From Bacteroidia bacterium 43-41 (GTDB lineage Bacteria; Bacteroidota; Bacteroidia; Bacteroidales; Dysgonomonadaceae): a stretch of 64,000 nucleotides of DNA. Shown piece after piece: positions 27,445 to 38,078 of the stretch. Where the stretch lies: positions 124,001-188,000 of the forward strand of contig MKTD01000011.1 of the NCBI GenBank assembly GCA_001898165.1. Reading direction: 5' to 3'. Position numbers and translations under genes: made by a program. A model generated the notes under the pieces. The model was not told the DNA's origin. It searched no databases and saw nothing but the letters and a program-made list of their open reading frames with translations. Within the stretch, counting starts at the first letter, position 1. Every line of letters starts with the position of its first letter.

Positions 27445-29580
27445 ATGGCTACACTTCAGAAGATTAGGGATAAAGGCGTACTTTTAGTCGCTATTATCGG
27501 TATTGCGTTGCTTGCATTTATTTTGGGAGATTTATTCACTTCGGGAAACACCCTTTTTGCAAAATCGCGCGATAAAGCTTTCGTCGTAAACGGGCAGGTG
27601 ATTTCCACAAAGGAATATGCCGACAGAATTGCCGAATGGGAAAATTTTCAAAAAATGGTAAGCAGACAAACTTCATTGGACGAAAACACAACCCAGCAAA
27701 TCAGGGAAGCGGTTTACGATCAGATGGTCCGCGAACGGATGCTCGACAATCAGGCGTCAAAGCTCGGTTTAGCAGTTTCGAAAGCAGAAATAAACGATCT
27801 GGTGCATGGAGAAACAATCTCTCCTTTACTGCAACAGCTCCCGTTCTTTCTTGACCCGCAAACCGGTATGTTCGACAGAGAAGGGCTGGTGCGATTCTTA
27901 TCCATTGTAAACTCTCCGGCCGGATCGCTTCAACCCGAAGAGAGAGCCGTGGTTGAGCAATATAAGTCGATGTGGTTGTTCATCGAAAACATGTTGAAAT
28001 ATCAACGCCTTCAGGAAAAATACACCTCGTTGCTTGCCAACGCCGTAATGGTAAACGATGTTGAAGCTAAAACCGCTTTTGACCTGTCGCAACAAAATGC
28101 CGATATGGCCTACGTGATGAAGAGCTACTTCACTGTCCCCGATTCCTCGGTTACAGTGACCGATCAGGAGGTGAAATCGTTTTACGACAAAAACAAAAGC
28201 GCTTTCAGGATGAATGTGCCTTTGGCAAAAATCACTTATTTCACCAAGGAAGTTGTTCCCAGTGATGCCGATTTTGCGGAAGTTGAAGCGCAAGCCAACG
28301 AAGCTTATCAAAAACTGACAGAAGCTGCCAATCCGGCTACCGTAGTGGCCGATTATTCCGATGCGCCGTTCAGGGATGTATATCTTTCCGCGAATACGCT
28401 GACTGAAGGCCAGAAATCATTTGTGGAATCCGCCTCTGTTTCCGACATCAAAGGCCCTGTTCGCGAAGGAGATGCGTTTACTATTTACAAGCTGTTGGAC
28501 AAAACGGTGGCCCCCGACTCCGTTCATCTTCGGATGATGGCAATTCCCGATGCCTCAATGACGGGACAGGACAGTCTAGTTACCCATTTCGTAGATAGTA
28601 TTTTCAACGAGATTCAAAGCGGAAGGTCGTTTGCAGAAGTAGCGAACAGCCTGAATCCGCAATCAAATGGCGGTGATGTGGGCTGGGCACGCGAAATTGA
28701 TCTTGCACAAGCAGGAATTGACGTTGTAAAAGCTGCATTCAGCGCTCCGACAGGACAGGCTTTTAAAATGAAAATTCCCGGGCAACAAATTATTATTCAG
28801 GTAGAAGAGAAGACTGCTCCGATCCAAAAATATAAGATCGCCACCATCAACATGCCGGTTATCGTGAGCGAAAAAACTTCGAACAATGTAGATAACGAAC
28901 TTAATCAATTTGTTTCCGACCCCAATGTAAGCAAGAACTTCAACGAACTTGCCACTCAAAAAGGATACTTCGTAGTGCCCGATGCGCGCGTTTCGGCCAA
29001 CGATTTCTCTTTAACGCAAATTCCGGGGTCGCGCCAGGTTGTTACGTGGGCGGTAAACGAAAAAAAGATGGGGACCGTGCGTAAATTCGATATTACCAAT
29101 ATGCGCATAATTGCTCGTGTAGATCATGTTTACCCGGCAGGCACCGCGCCATTGTCGGAAGTTTCATCGAGCATTCGTTCCCGTTTGAGCAACGACAAAA
29201 AAGCCGAGAAAATTATTGCCGGTCTGACTGCCGGAAACCCGGGCAACCTTGATGCGTACGCCACCAAAATGGAGTCGAAAGTGGATACGGTAAAATTTGT
29301 GAACTTCACTACGCGGAACATTACCGGACTGGGCTTTGAACCGGTGCTGAATGCTTTCTCCGCTTACGCTCCGCTGAACACGCTGACACCGCCGACAAAA
29401 GGGAACATGGGTGTTTATGTGGTAAATGTGCTGAACAGAACGCAAGGGACGGAAACCTATGACGCTAAAGCTCAAAAGAACCTGATGCAAGGCAGCAATG
29501 CTTATATGTTGCAAATGCAGTCTATTGAAACATTAAAGAATAAGTTGAAAGTGATAGATAACCGTTTCGTGTTCTTTTAA
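27445..29580 (+). CDS. Periplasmic peptidyl-prolyl isomerase (PpiD/SurA-like foldase)
   Basis: The 711-residue protein has one N-terminal membrane anchor (about 11-32) and a SurA_N-like chaperone region (about 35-230). A parvulin-type rotamase domain (about 345-440) contains LRMMAIPDAS, RSFAEVANSLNPQSNGGDVGW and the family's conserved ending, and a further helical C-terminal region follows. It would help outer-membrane proteins fold at the outer face of the inner membrane. The upstream genes (barrel protein, TPR, LptC) fit that role. A strong terminator follows. Confidence 0.9.
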   Translation: MATLQKIRDKGVLLVAIIGIALLAFILGDLFTSGNTLFAKSRDKAFVVNGQVISTKEYADRIAEWENFQKMVSRQTSLDENTTQQIREAVYDQMVRERMLDNQASKLGLAVSKAEINDLVHGETISPLLQQLPFFLDPQTGMFDREGLVRFLSIVNSPAGSLQPEERAVVEQYKSMWLFIENMLKYQRLQEKYTSLLANAVMVNDVEAKTAFDLSQQNADMAYVMKSYFTVPDSSVTVTDQEVKSFYDKNKSAFRMNVPLAKITYFTKEVVPSDADFAEVEAQANEAYQKLTEAANPATVVADYSDAPFRDVYLSANTLTEGQKSFVESASVSDIKGPVREGDAFTIYKLLDKTVAPDSVHLRMMAIPDASMTGQDSLVTHFVDSIFNEIQSGRSFAEVANSLNPQSNGGDVGWAREIDLAQAGIDVVKAAFSAPTGQAFKMKIPGQQIIIQVEEKTAPIQKYKIATINMPVIVSEKTSNNVDNELNQFVSDPNVSKNFNELATQKGYFVVPDARVSANDFSLTQIPGSRQVVTWAVNEKKMGTVRKFDITNMRIIARVDHVYPAGTAPLSEVSSSIRSRLSNDKKAEKIIAGLTAGNPGNLDAYATKMESKVDTVKFVNFTTRNITGLGFEPVLNAFSAYAPLNTLTPPTKGNMGVYVVNVLNRTQGTETYDAKAQKNLMQGSNAYMLQMQSIETLKNKLKVIDNRFVFF

Positions 29581-29601
29581 CGTATTCGTTTTATTATAAA
29601 C

Positions 29602-29634
29602 AAAAAAACCGGACAAATAATGCCCGGTTTTTTT
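29602..29634 (+). terminator. Intrinsic terminator after the foldase gene
   Basis: An A-run then ACCGG pairs with CCGGT and a T-run: arms at 29602-29612 and 29624-29634, 11-base loop. It follows the stop codon by about 20 bases. Confidence 0.85.
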
Positions 29635-29688
29635 GTTTGGCGAGCATCAGTTACAAAAGGTGCCCGGTGTAACTAGAGTACCACTTTT

Positions 29689-29750
29689 ATGATATTCTAA
29701 AGTGTAACTTTTGATATTCATGATATTCCAAAGTTCAACTTTCGATATTC
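29689..29750 (+). repeat. Two abutting 31-base direct repeats upstream of an ATPase gene
   Basis: Copy 1 (29689-29719) and copy 2 (29720-29750) match at 27 of 31 positions with no gap between them. Each copy starts ATGATATTC, ends GATATTC and has an inner inverted repeat; in copy 2 it is AAAGTT-C-AACTTT. A possible -33 element (TTTC, 29740-29743) lies in copy 2, so the repeats may be a regulator's binding site. Confidence 0.75.
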
Positions 29751-29763
29751 ATAGAAATTATGC

Positions 29764-29771
29764 TACCTTTG
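29764..29771 (+). promoter_or_regulatory. -7 promoter element for ATPase 1
   Basis: TACCTTTG matches TAnnTTTG, 20 bases after a TTTC at 29740-29743 and 29 bases before the ATG at 29801. Confidence 0.6.
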
Positions 29772-29800
29772 TAGAGTGAAATCATTTATATCCACGAAAA

Positions 29801-30952
29801 ATGAATCAAAATATGTTATCGCGAAGAATTTCACTCAAGGATGTTGAAAACGAAAGTATTTTCCTTTGGGGTGCACGCCAAACCGGGAAAAGTACACTGC
29901 TGAAAATGCAATTTCCCGAACGGCGTTACATCGATTTGTTAAAATCTGATGAGTTCGAACGTTATAACCGACGCCCAGCACTGTTGCGTGAAGAACTGAG
30001 TTTGCTTCATGAGGGGGAATTGGTAATTATCGACGAAATACAAAAAATTCCGGCATTACTCGACGAAGTGCATTGGCTCATGAGCAATCATGACCTTCGT
30101 TTCATTATGAGTGGTTACAGTGCACGCAAGTTAAGGAGAAGCGGTGTCAATCTGCTTGGTGGCAGAGCTGTCCGGAAGTATCTTTATCCGTTAGTGAGTG
30201 CAGAAATTCCTGATTTTAACCTCATGAAAGCATGCAACAACGGAATGCTTCCCCGTCATTATCTTACAGAAGATGCAGAGAAACGACTTCAGGCCTATGT
30301 GGGAGATTACCTCCAGCAAGAGATCAAAGCTGAAGCGCTTACCCGGAACCTCAACACTTTTTCCCGATTCATGGAAGTGGCTGCGCTAAGTAACGGTGAA
30401 ATTGTGAATTACAACAACATTGCCACGGAATGCGGCATCAGCGCACCCACGGTGAAAGAATATTTCTCTATTCTGGAAGAGACACTTATCGGATACATGA
30501 TTCCTGCATTTACAAGAAATGTAAAACGCAGGGTGATCCAGTCACCTAAGTTTTATTATTTCGATGTGGGAATTGCCAATTTTCTTCTTAAAAGAACTGC
30601 GCTTAAACCTGGGTCGTCAGAATTTGGGCACGCTTTCGAGCATTTTATCCTGCAGGAAATCATAGCCTACATCGGGTATTTCAAACCGATGCAGAATTTA
30701 TCCTATTGGCGTACCACTTCGGGCTATGAAGTGGATGCCGTCATTGGTAATGCCGTCGTGGCGATCGAGATTAAATCTGCCGTTGAAGTACAATCACATC
30801 ATACGAAGGGCCTGAAAGCATTCTCGGAGGAATTTCCAGAGGCACGGCTTATCATGGTCTCCTTGGATAAATATCCTCGCCGGATGAATAATGTGGAAAT
30901 CTATCCCGCCACACAATTCCTTTCAATGTTGTGGAAGGGGGACTTCATTTGA
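29801..30952 (+). CDS. Solitary AAA ATPase with DUF4143-type C-terminal domain
   Basis: The 383-residue protein has Walker A GARQTGKST (24-32), Walker B ELVIIDEIQK (about 72-81), a winged-helix-like segment IATECGISAPTVKEYFSILEE (about 207-227), and a C-terminal domain with YEVDAVIGNAVVAIEIKSA, a PD-(D/E)XK-like arrangement. This is the common prokaryotic ATPase/DUF4143 family of unknown role, often scattered singly through genomes. It lies between housekeeping genes, with its stop 10 bases from the stop of convergent ppk1. It has a strong promoter and unusual upstream repeats. A link to DNA or to defence is inference only. Confidence 0.88.
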   Translation: MNQNMLSRRISLKDVENESIFLWGARQTGKSTLLKMQFPERRYIDLLKSDEFERYNRRPALLREELSLLHEGELVIIDEIQKIPALLDEVHWLMSNHDLRFIMSGYSARKLRRSGVNLLGGRAVRKYLYPLVSAEIPDFNLMKACNNGMLPRHYLTEDAEKRLQAYVGDYLQQEIKAEALTRNLNTFSRFMEVAALSNGEIVNYNNIATECGISAPTVKEYFSILEETLIGYMIPAFTRNVKRRVIQSPKFYYFDVGIANFLLKRTALKPGSSEFGHAFEHFILQEIIAYIGYFKPMQNLSYWRTTSGYEVDAVIGNAVVAIEIKSAVEVQSHHTKGLKAFSEEFPEARLIMVSLDKYPRRMNNVEIYPATQFLSMLWKGDFI

Positions 30953-30962
30953 TAAAAAAGTA

Positions 30963-33029
30963 CTACTGGCCGGTAGATTGCTTCAGGTACTCATAAGTAG
31001 CCCGCTGTGCCCGCACGGGCGGATTGTCGTCGTGCTTGAAAACGTTTTCCAGGTTTTCGTTCAACCATACGGCGCTGGTGTTGTCCTGAAGCTGGATAAG
31101 CAGGATATCGATTATTTCACGTTTCAGCTTTTCCGAATAAATAGGAAAAGCCGCCTCGATACGGCGGTAGAGGTTACGCTCCATCCAGTCGGCAGAAGTG
31201 AGATAAACGTCTTCCCGGCCGTTGTTGTAAAAGTACCAGACACGGCTGTGCTCCAGGTAGGTATCAACAATGCGCGTGATACGGATGTTTTGGCTGTACG
31301 GCTGATTGGGAACCAGGCAGCAAATTCCACGGAGGATAAGGTCGATTTTCACCCCCGCCTGGCTGGCGCGATACAAAGCATTTATCATTCCTTTTTCTTC
31401 CAGGCTGTTCATTTTCAAGATTATCCTTCCCTCTCTGCCGTTCTTGACGTTTTCGATCTCACGTTCGATCATCCGGTTAACCTCGGCAACCATGTTGAAT
31501 TGTGCGATCAACAGGTGTTTAAATTCCAACATATGTGGTTTGCCTTCCAGCACACGAAAAACCTCGTCGATTTCCCGGATAAATTCCTTGTTGGATGTCA
31601 GCAAGCCTTTATCGGAATAAATCCGGGCGGTCTTTTCATTGAAATTACCGGTTCCAAGATACGCATAACCTTTAACGGGCTCTTTAGGATCGTTGCTTCG
31701 TTTGCGTACGTACGCCAGCTTGGCATGCACTTTCAGCCCCGGCAGGCTGTAGATTATTTTTATCCCCGCTTGTTGCATCAGTTCCGATGAAAGATAGTTA
31801 TTCTCTTCATCAAACCGGGCTTTCAGCTCCACGAAAACAGTTACCTTTTTCCCGTTTTTGGCCGCGCTGATAAGGCTGTTTATCACAGCCGAATTTTCCG
31901 CAACACGATACTGGGTGACTTTTATCTCCAACACCTTGGGATCAAAAGCAGATTGCAGAAGGAACCGTAGCACATAATCGAACGATTGGTACGGAAAATG
32001 CAGTAAGATATCCTGTTTGCGGAGTACGCTTAAGATGGATGTATTGTTTTCAAGCTCGGGCACGCGAAGTGGATGCGGAAGTTTTTGCCTGAGCTTATCG
32101 CCAACCGGATTAGGCAGTTTTATCAACTCCGCCAGGTTCAGGTAGCGCCCGCCTTTTAATAGCTCTTCTTCTTCAATTTCGTAAGTCTCACACAAGTACT
32201 TCAGGAAGTAACCGGGCATATCCCTGTCGTACTGAAAACGAGTAACGGCACCTATTTTGCGCTTTCTCACCTTTCTTAATATCTTCTCGGCAATATCTTT
32301 CTGGTCTTCATTCTCAAGGGAGAAATCCGCATCCCGTGATATTTTTATGCTGTAGCAATCCACGATGTTGTATCCGGGGAAAACACTTTGAAGATTTGCT
32401 TTTATGACATCGTCGATAAACATGATGTAATATTTGCCATCCAAAGCAGGTAATTCAATGAAGCGGGGCACCCGGGTGTACGGAATTTTCATGATCGCAT
32501 AGGTGTATGCCATTTTTTCCGCGTTGCTTTTTTTCTTTCTTTTCTTCAGCAGGCTGATGGTCTGATAAATGCTGTCGTCTTGAATAAACGAATGGATATC
32601 ATCTTTCTGGATGATCATTGGTTGCAGGAACGGGAACACCTCTTCGTTAAAGTATTTTTCCACAAAAGCCCGGTGGAATGGCTCCACCTTCTCGGTCTGA
32701 TATAAAATGATGTTGTTCTTCTCCAGTTCGGGAAGAATCATATCGTTGAATATGCGGTAATATTCTTTCTCCTGTTCAGTGACTTTGTTGTTGATTTCCA
32801 GGAGTGTTTGCAACGCTTCTTCTTCCGATTCGTCACGGCTGATGTTTTTCAATATTGAACTGTGGTATCCGGATACGCGAATTTTATAAAACTCTTCCAG
32901 GTTGGAAGAATAAATCGACAGGAATTTAATACGCTCGTAAACCGGAAGCGACTCGTCTTTTGCTTCCAGCAAAACACGGTGATTAAACGACAGCCAGCTT
33001 ATGTCACGCTTGAAGTATTTGTAAGGCAT
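30963..33029 (-). CDS. ppk1: Polyphosphate kinase 1
   Basis: PPK1 reversibly transfers the gamma-phosphate of ATP to polyphosphate. The 688-residue protein has the N-terminal and head domains, the catalytic phospho-His at residue 435 in KVHAKLAY (the same number as in Escherichia coli), a second key His at about 594 in TYLEHSRVWYF, and GYAYLGTGNFNEKTARIY between them. Length is standard. The gene is divergent from the phosphoesterase gene at 33125 with a 95-base shared control region, and convergent with ATPase 1. Confidence 0.96.
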   Translation of the reverse strand: MPYKYFKRDISWLSFNHRVLLEAKDESLPVYERIKFLSIYSSNLEEFYKIRVSGYHSSILKNISRDESEEEALQTLLEINNKVTEQEKEYYRIFNDMILPELEKNNIILYQTEKVEPFHRAFVEKYFNEEVFPFLQPMIIQKDDIHSFIQDDSIYQTISLLKKRKKKSNAEKMAYTYAIMKIPYTRVPRFIELPALDGKYYIMFIDDVIKANLQSVFPGYNIVDCYSIKISRDADFSLENEDQKDIAEKILRKVRKRKIGAVTRFQYDRDMPGYFLKYLCETYEIEEEELLKGGRYLNLAELIKLPNPVGDKLRQKLPHPLRVPELENNTSILSVLRKQDILLHFPYQSFDYVLRFLLQSAFDPKVLEIKVTQYRVAENSAVINSLISAAKNGKKVTVFVELKARFDEENNYLSSELMQQAGIKIIYSLPGLKVHAKLAYVRKRSNDPKEPVKGYAYLGTGNFNEKTARIYSDKGLLTSNKEFIREIDEVFRVLEGKPHMLEFKHLLIAQFNMVAEVNRMIEREIENVKNGREGRIILKMNSLEEKGMINALYRASQAGVKIDLILRGICCLVPNQPYSQNIRITRIVDTYLEHSRVWYFYNNGREDVYLTSADWMERNLYRRIEAAFPIYSEKLKREIIDILLIQLQDNTSAVWLNENLENVFKHDDNPPVRAQRATYEYLKQSTGQ

Positions 33030-33085
33030 ATTTTGATAAATAATCCGGTTGATTAGAAACTGTTTAGATTTAACAGTAAAATTAG

Positions 33086-33093
33086 TAACTTTG
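33086..33093 (+). promoter_or_regulatory. -7 promoter element for the YfcE-like gene
   Basis: TAACTTTG matches TAnnTTTG, 31 bases before the ATG at 33125; TTTA at 33063-33066 is 19 bases upstream as a near -33 element. Confidence 0.6.
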
Positions 33094-33124
33094 TTTCGAT
33101 AAAAAAGAGATTTTCCTGAATGAA

Positions 33125-33622
33125 ATGAAGAAAATAGGCTTACTTTCCGACACGCATAACACCTGGGACGAAAAATTCGAGATTTATTTTTCCAATTGCG
33201 ATGAAATCTGGCACGCAGGAGATATCGGATCGCTGGAATTAGCCGATAAATTTGAAAGGTTCAAACCGTTCAGGGCGGTTTATGGGAATATAGACGATTT
33301 CTCCATACGGAAAACATATCCTGAAACGTTACGGTTTACAGTGGAAAACGTAGAAGTCCTGATGACACATATCGGCGGTTATCCCGGGAGGTACGATCCC
33401 AAGATCCGGGCACAGCTTTATTCAAGGCCGCCCCAACTTTTTATTTGCGGGCATTCGCACATCTTGAAAGTAATTTACGATAAAAAATTAGGATGCTTGC
33501 ATATGAATCCGGGTGCGGCGGGAAAATACGGATTCCATCGCGTGAGAACGCTGTTGCGATTTGTATTGGATAACGGAAATATACGGGATCTGGAAGTGAT
33601 TGAGATAGGAAAACAGGGTTAG
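33125..33622 (+). CDS. YfcE/MJ0936-type metallophosphoesterase
   Basis: The 165-residue single-domain protein has the calcineurin-like metal blocks in order: SDTHNTW (8-14), HAGDIGSLEL (about 35-44), YGNIDD (about 57-62), THIGGYPG (about 80-87), CGHSH (about 108-112). It has no membrane segment, unlike the phosphoesterase at 2868. The family hydrolyses phosphodiesters in vitro; the cellular substrate is unknown. It ends within the stop of the convergent LysE-type gene. Confidence 0.88.
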   Translation: MKKIGLLSDTHNTWDEKFEIYFSNCDEIWHAGDIGSLELADKFERFKPFRAVYGNIDDFSIRKTYPETLRFTVENVEVLMTHIGGYPGRYDPKIRAQLYSRPPQLFICGHSHILKVIYDKKLGCLHMNPGAAGKYGFHRVRTLLRFVLDNGNIRDLEVIEIGKQG

Positions 33623-34254
33623 AAGGTCACCCCGAATATCGATAATAAAATTCCGATAATACTTATTATTATCAATATCGAACCAACCGCTTTGTTCAGG
33701 ATTACCAATCCTCTTCGGTTAAAATGCCTGCGTAACCGTGAAATAAACGAGCTGAGAAAAAACCACCATACCAATGCACCTATCGAAATGGCTGCAAGGG
33801 CCGCCATCAGATAGCCGCTTCCCTCGGTAACGGGAGTAAATGTGAACCGGGCATATAAGGTTATGAAAACAAAGATAATAGCTACGTTGGAAAAGGTGAT
33901 AAAAAACGAGGAGATAAAATCGCGGAAATAGTATGTTTCTTCGGCTTTAGCACTGGGTGTCCACCCTTTCAAGGGGTTGGTGCGGAAGACCACATAGCCG
34001 AAGAGAAAAAGCACCACACTGCCGATCAATTGAATCAACATCTCGTTTTTTCTTAAAAGATCTTCGGCAAGGCTCATCCCAAGCAGCGTAATAAGAGCAT
34101 AGATCACATCGGAAAACATAGCGCCTATACCGGTGATAAATCCATGCCACCTGCCTCTGTTTAGCGTTCGTTGCACACAGAGCATATTCACCGGCCCCAT
34201 TGGTGCAGAGACCAACAGGCCGATAACAAATCCTTTCACGATAGTTTCAATCAT
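33619..34254 (-). CDS. LysE/RhtB-family exporter
   Basis: The 211-residue membrane protein has about six hydrophobic segments and begins FVIGLLVSAPMGPVNMLCVQRTLNRGRWHGFITGIGAMFSDVIYA, which is the characteristic first region of amino-acid exporters of the LysE superfamily. The exported compound cannot be told from sequence. It is divergent from purL, and its last 4 bases overlap the 3' end of the phosphoesterase gene. Confidence 0.85.
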   Translation of the reverse strand: MIETIVKGFVIGLLVSAPMGPVNMLCVQRTLNRGRWHGFITGIGAMFSDVIYALITLLGMSLAEDLLRKNEMLIQLIGSVVLFLFGYVVFRTNPLKGWTPSAKAEETYYFRDFISSFFITFSNVAIIFVFITLYARFTFTPVTEGSGYLMAALAAISIGALVWWFFLSSFISRLRRHFNRRGLVILNKAVGSILIIISIIGILLSIFGVTF

Positions 34255-34357
34255 TTGACTGTTCCGAAGAAGTTATGGCTTTTACGATTGCAAAGATAAT
34301 CTCATTCTCAAAATCTACAAAAAAAGATTTTGATTCTGCTTTTACACAGGTTTTGAT

Positions 34358-34365
34358 TAACTTTG
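34358..34365 (+). promoter_or_regulatory. -7 promoter element for purL
   Basis: TAACTTTG matches TAnnTTTG, 20 bases before the ATG at 34386. No purine riboswitch-like structure is visible in the short leader. Confidence 0.6.
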
Positions 34366-34385
34366 CATAACAATAAAAAAAAGAT

Positions 34386-37300
34386 ATGATCACTTTTTTC
34401 AGGACCCCGTTGCAAAGCATTATTGCCGTAGATGCAAAACAACCCATTCAGGATGAACATAAAAACCGCTTGATATGGCTGTTTGGAGATGCCACACCCA
34501 TTGCTTACTTCGAAATTGATGGAAAATTTATCGGCCCGCGGCGTGAAATGATTACTCCCTGGAGCACCTGCGCCGTTGAAATCGTGCAGAATATGGGAAT
34601 AGATTATATAGAGAGGATTGAAGAATATTTTCCCGCCCCACCAGATACCTCCGGAGTGTTTGACCCTATGCTTCAACGTGTTTACGAAAAGCTCGACCAG
34701 GATATTTTCACAACCGATAAACAACCGGAAGCCATCGTCCTGATCGATGATATTGAAACGTATAATCGGGAAGAAGGGCTTGCGTTAAATGAAGATGAAA
34801 TTGATTATCTCAACAACGTGAGCCGGAAAATGGGACGAAAGCTTACCGATAGCGAAGTTTTCGGTTTTTCACAGGTAAATTCGGAACATTGCCGGCACAA
34901 AATATTTAACGGGAAATTTGTGATCGATGGAGAAGTAAAAGAGAGTTCCCTCTTCCAATTGATAAAAAGAACATCGGGCGTGAATCCCAACGCTTTGATA
35001 TCGGCATACAAAGATAATGTGGCTTTTGTCCAGGGACCGGTCATCGAACAATTTGCACCGGCAAGTGGCGATAAACCCGATTTCTTTGAGACTAAGGAGA
35101 TAGAAAGCGTACTTTCGCTGAAGGCGGAGACGCATAACTTCCCCACAACCGTGGAGCCTTTCAACGGAGCCTCTACGGGAACCGGAGGTGAGATCCGCGA
35201 CCGCCTTGCTGGTGGTAAAGCATCGCTTCCGTCGGCAGGGACAGCGGTTTATATGACTTCATATCCCCGTATGGAAGAGGGGCGCGAATGGGAAAAAGTA
35301 TTGCCCGAACGCCGGTGGCTTTATCAAACGCCGGAACAGATCCTGATTAAAGCATCAAACGGAGCTTCCGATTTCGGGAACAAATATGGGCAGCCGCTCA
35401 TTTGCGGTTCGCTGCTCACGTTTGAACATGCTGAAAATTATAAGAAATTCGGTTACGATAAAGTGATCATGCTTGCCGGAGGTGTAGGCTTTGCAAATAA
35501 ACTCAACGCCATAAAAGGTAATCCGCGACCCGGAGAAAAAGTAGTTGTGATGGGAGGCGATAATTACCGGATAGGGATGGGCGGCGGTGCCGTCTCGTCG
35601 GTAAATACGGGCGAATATTCATCGGGCATTGAGCTGAATGCAGTACAACGCGCCAATCCCGAAATGCAGAAACGTGTGGCAAACGTTATTCGCACGCTTG
35701 CCGAATCGGATGATAATCCAATCGTTTCCATCCACGATCATGGTGCAGGCGGACATCTGAATTGTTTATCGGAATTGGTGGAACAAACCGGTGGAGAAAT
35801 AGAAATGGGTAAATTGCCGGTAGGTGATCCGACCCTTTCCGCAAAAGAAATTATCGGGAACGAGAGCCAGGAGAGGATGGGGTTGTTGGTCCCTGAGAAA
35901 GATATCGATCGCATCAGCCGGATTGCCGGACGCGAACGGGCGCCCTTCTACGTGGTGGGAGAAACTACGGGCAATATGAGGCTTACTTTCCGGCAAGCCG
36001 ATGGAAAGATGCCCATAGACATGGATTTGGAAGATTTCTTTGGCAAATCGCCAAAAACGGTGATGGAGGATGTGACTGTGGAAGAGAGTTATACCCCGCC
36101 CTGCTACGAAGAGGAAAGCCTGAAAACATATATAGAGAATGTCCTCAAATTGGAAGCTGTTGCCTGCAAAGACTGGCTTACCAATAAGGTGGACCGCTCG
36201 GTAACAGGAAAGGTTGCACGCCAGCAATGCCAGGGGGAGATTCAGCTTCCGCTGAGCGATTGTGGTGCGGTGGCGCTCGATTACAGGGGTTATGCCGGAG
36301 TGGCAACTTCTATCGGGCATGCTCCGCAGGTAGCTATGATTGATCCGGCAGCCGGATCGGTTGTGGCTATTGCCGAAGCATTGACCAACATTGTTTTTGC
36401 GCCGTTGAAGGACGGGTTGCAGAGTGTTTCGTTAAGCGCCAACTGGATGTGGCCGTGTCGCAACGAAGGCGAGGATGCCCGGTTGTACAGGGCCGTTGAA
36501 GCCTGTTCCGATTTTGCATGCGACCTGGGAATAAATATCCCTACGGGAAAAGATTCGCTCTCGATGACGCAAAAATACGGCGACGACAAAGTGTTTTCGC
36601 CGGGGACGGTTATTATTTCCGCTGCCGCAGAAGTGAACAACATCCGCAAAATTGTCTCTCCTGCCCTGGCCTATATAAAAGGCACGTATCTTTATTATAT
36701 CGATTTTTCGTTCGATACGTTGCGCTTAGGCGGTTCGGCTCTGTCGCAAACACTGGGCAAAATCGGAGACGAAGCGCCAACAGTAAGCGATGCCGAATAT
36801 TTTAAAAATTCGTTTGCTGCCGTACAAGAATTGGTAAACCGCGGATTGATCATTGCGGGACACGATATTTCCGCCGGAGGCATGGTTACCGCTATGCTCG
36901 AAATGTGCTTCGCCAATCCGCAGGGAGGATTGCATGCACGTTTGGATAAAATTCGCCATTCCGACTTGATAAAGATCCTCTTTGCCGAAAACCCGGGCGT
37001 GCTTATTCAGGTGAAACACCATCACTTGGTAGAGAAAATTCTCAACGATTATGGCATTGGTTTTGCTATTGTTGCCCGCCCCGTTGAAGAGCGCAGGCTG
37101 ATCATCGAAAAAGACGGATTTAAACAGGAATTTGATATCGATGCTCTTCGGGATGTGTGGTATCACACGTCGTATCTGTTCGACAAAAAACAGAGCGGTG
37201 AGGCTTGTGCCCGGGCCCGGTTCGAAAACTATAAAAAACAGCCGCTGCAGTTTAACTTCCTGCCTTCATTTACCGGAAAAATAGAGGATCTGGGCTTGAA

Positions 37301-38078
37301 TCCCGACAGGAAAGGACGCTCGGGGCTGACAGCCGCTATTATTCGTGACAAAGGAACCAATGGCGAACGTGAAATGGCTTACTCGCTCTTTCTTGCCGGA
37401 TTTGACGTGAAAGATGTGCATATGACCGACTTGACGTCGGGACGCGAAACGCTGGAAGAGGTACAATTCGCTGTTTTTTGTGGCGGATTTTCCAATTCCG
37501 ATGTTTTTGGTTCGGCAAAAGGCTGGGCAGGCGGTATCCTGTATAACGAGAAGGCTAAAAAAACCATCGAAAACTTCTATGCACGCCCCGATACCTTAAG
37601 TTTGGGTATTTGTAACGGCTGCCAGTTACTGATGGAGCTGGGACTGATCTATCCCGAAATGGGCGAAGCTCATCCGAAAATGCAGCACAACGCGTCGCAT
37701 AAGTTCGAGTCGGCGTTTGTGAGCGTAGAAATTCCGCAGAACAAGTCGGTGATGTTAAGTTCGCTTGCCGGAACCAAACTCGGCATTTGGGTGGCGCACG
37801 GCGAAGGGCGTTTTGAATTGCCCGGACAGGAGCCTGCCTACAACATTGTTGCGAAATATGTTTACGGGGAATATCCCGGAAACCCCAACGGGTCGGATTA
37901 TGACGCTGCTGCCGTTTGTTCGGCCGATGGACGCCACCTTGCCATGATGCCTCACCTGGAGCGCTCCATCTTCCCGTGGCAGAATGCCTGGTATCCCTAC
38001 GAGTTCCGCAAACACGACGTTACGCCGTGGATGGAAGCGTTTGTGAATGCGCGGGAATGGTTGAAAGGACGATTATGA
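34386..38078 (+). CDS. purL: Phosphoribosylformylglycinamidine synthase (large, single-chain)
   Basis: PurL converts FGAR to FGAM with glutamine and ATP in purine synthesis. The 1230-residue chain is the long form that includes its own glutaminase. The FGAM-synthase halves contain [35 protein letters not shown] and the paired [12 protein letters not shown]-like block [11 protein letters not shown]. The C-terminal amidotransferase has nucleophile Cys1076 in [15 protein letters not shown] and the final [12 protein letters not shown]. The last four bases (ATGA) overlap the next start. Confidence 0.96.
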   Translation: MITFFRTPLQSIIAVDAKQPIQDEHKNRLIWLFGDATPIAYFEIDGKFIGPRREMITPWSTCAVEIVQNMGIDYIERIEEYFPAPPDTSGVFDPMLQRVYEKLDQDIFTTDKQPEAIVLIDDIETYNREEGLALNEDEIDYLNNVSRKMGRKLTDSEVFGFSQVNSEHCRHKIFNGKFVIDGEVKESSLFQLIKRTSGVNPNALISAYKDNVAFVQGPVIEQFAPASGDKPDFFETKEIESVLSLKAETHNFPTTVEPFNGASTGTGGEIRDRLAGGKASLPSAGTAVYMTSYPRMEEGREWEKVLPERRWLYQTPEQILIKASNGASDFGNKYGQPLICGSLLTFEHAENYKKFGYDKVIMLAGGVGFANKLNAIKGNPRPGEKVVVMGGDNYRIGMGGGAVSSVNTGEYSSGIELNAVQRANPEMQKRVANVIRTLAESDDNPIVSIHDHGAGGHLNCLSELVEQTGGEIEMGKLPVGDPTLSAKEIIGNESQERMGLLVPEKDIDRISRIAGRERAPFYVVGETTGNMRLTFRQADGKMPIDMDLEDFFGKSPKTVMEDVTVEESYTPPCYEEESLKTYIENVLKLEAVACKDWLTNKVDRSVTGKVARQQCQGEIQLPLSDCGAVALDYRGYAGVATSIGHAPQVAMIDPAAGSVVAIAEALTNIVFAPLKDGLQSVSLSANWMWPCRNEGEDARLYRAVEACSDFACDLGINIPTGKDSLSMTQKYGDDKVFSPGTVIISAAAEVNNIRKIVSPALAYIKGTYLYYIDFSFDTLRLGGSALSQTLGKIGDEAPTVSDAEYFKNSFAAVQELVNRGLIIAGHDISAGGMVTAMLEMCFANPQGGLHARLDKIRHSDLIKILFAENPGVLIQVKHHHLVEKILNDYGIGFAIVARPVEERRLIIEKDGFKQEFDIDALRDVWYHTSYLFDKKQSGEACARARFENYKKQPLQFNFLPSFTGKIEDLGLNPDRKGRSGLTAAIIRDKGTNGEREMAYSLFLAGFDVKDVHMTDLTSGRETLEEVQFAVFCGGFSNSDVFGSAKGWAGGILYNEKAKKTIENFYARPDTLSLGICNGCQLLMELGLIYPEMGEAHPKMQHNASHKFESAFVSVEIPQNKSVMLSSLAGTKLGIWVAHGEGRFELPGQEPAYNIVAKYVYGEYPGNPNGSDYDAAAVCSADGRHLAMMPHLERSIFPWQNAWYPYEFRKHDVTPWMEAFVNAREWLKGRL

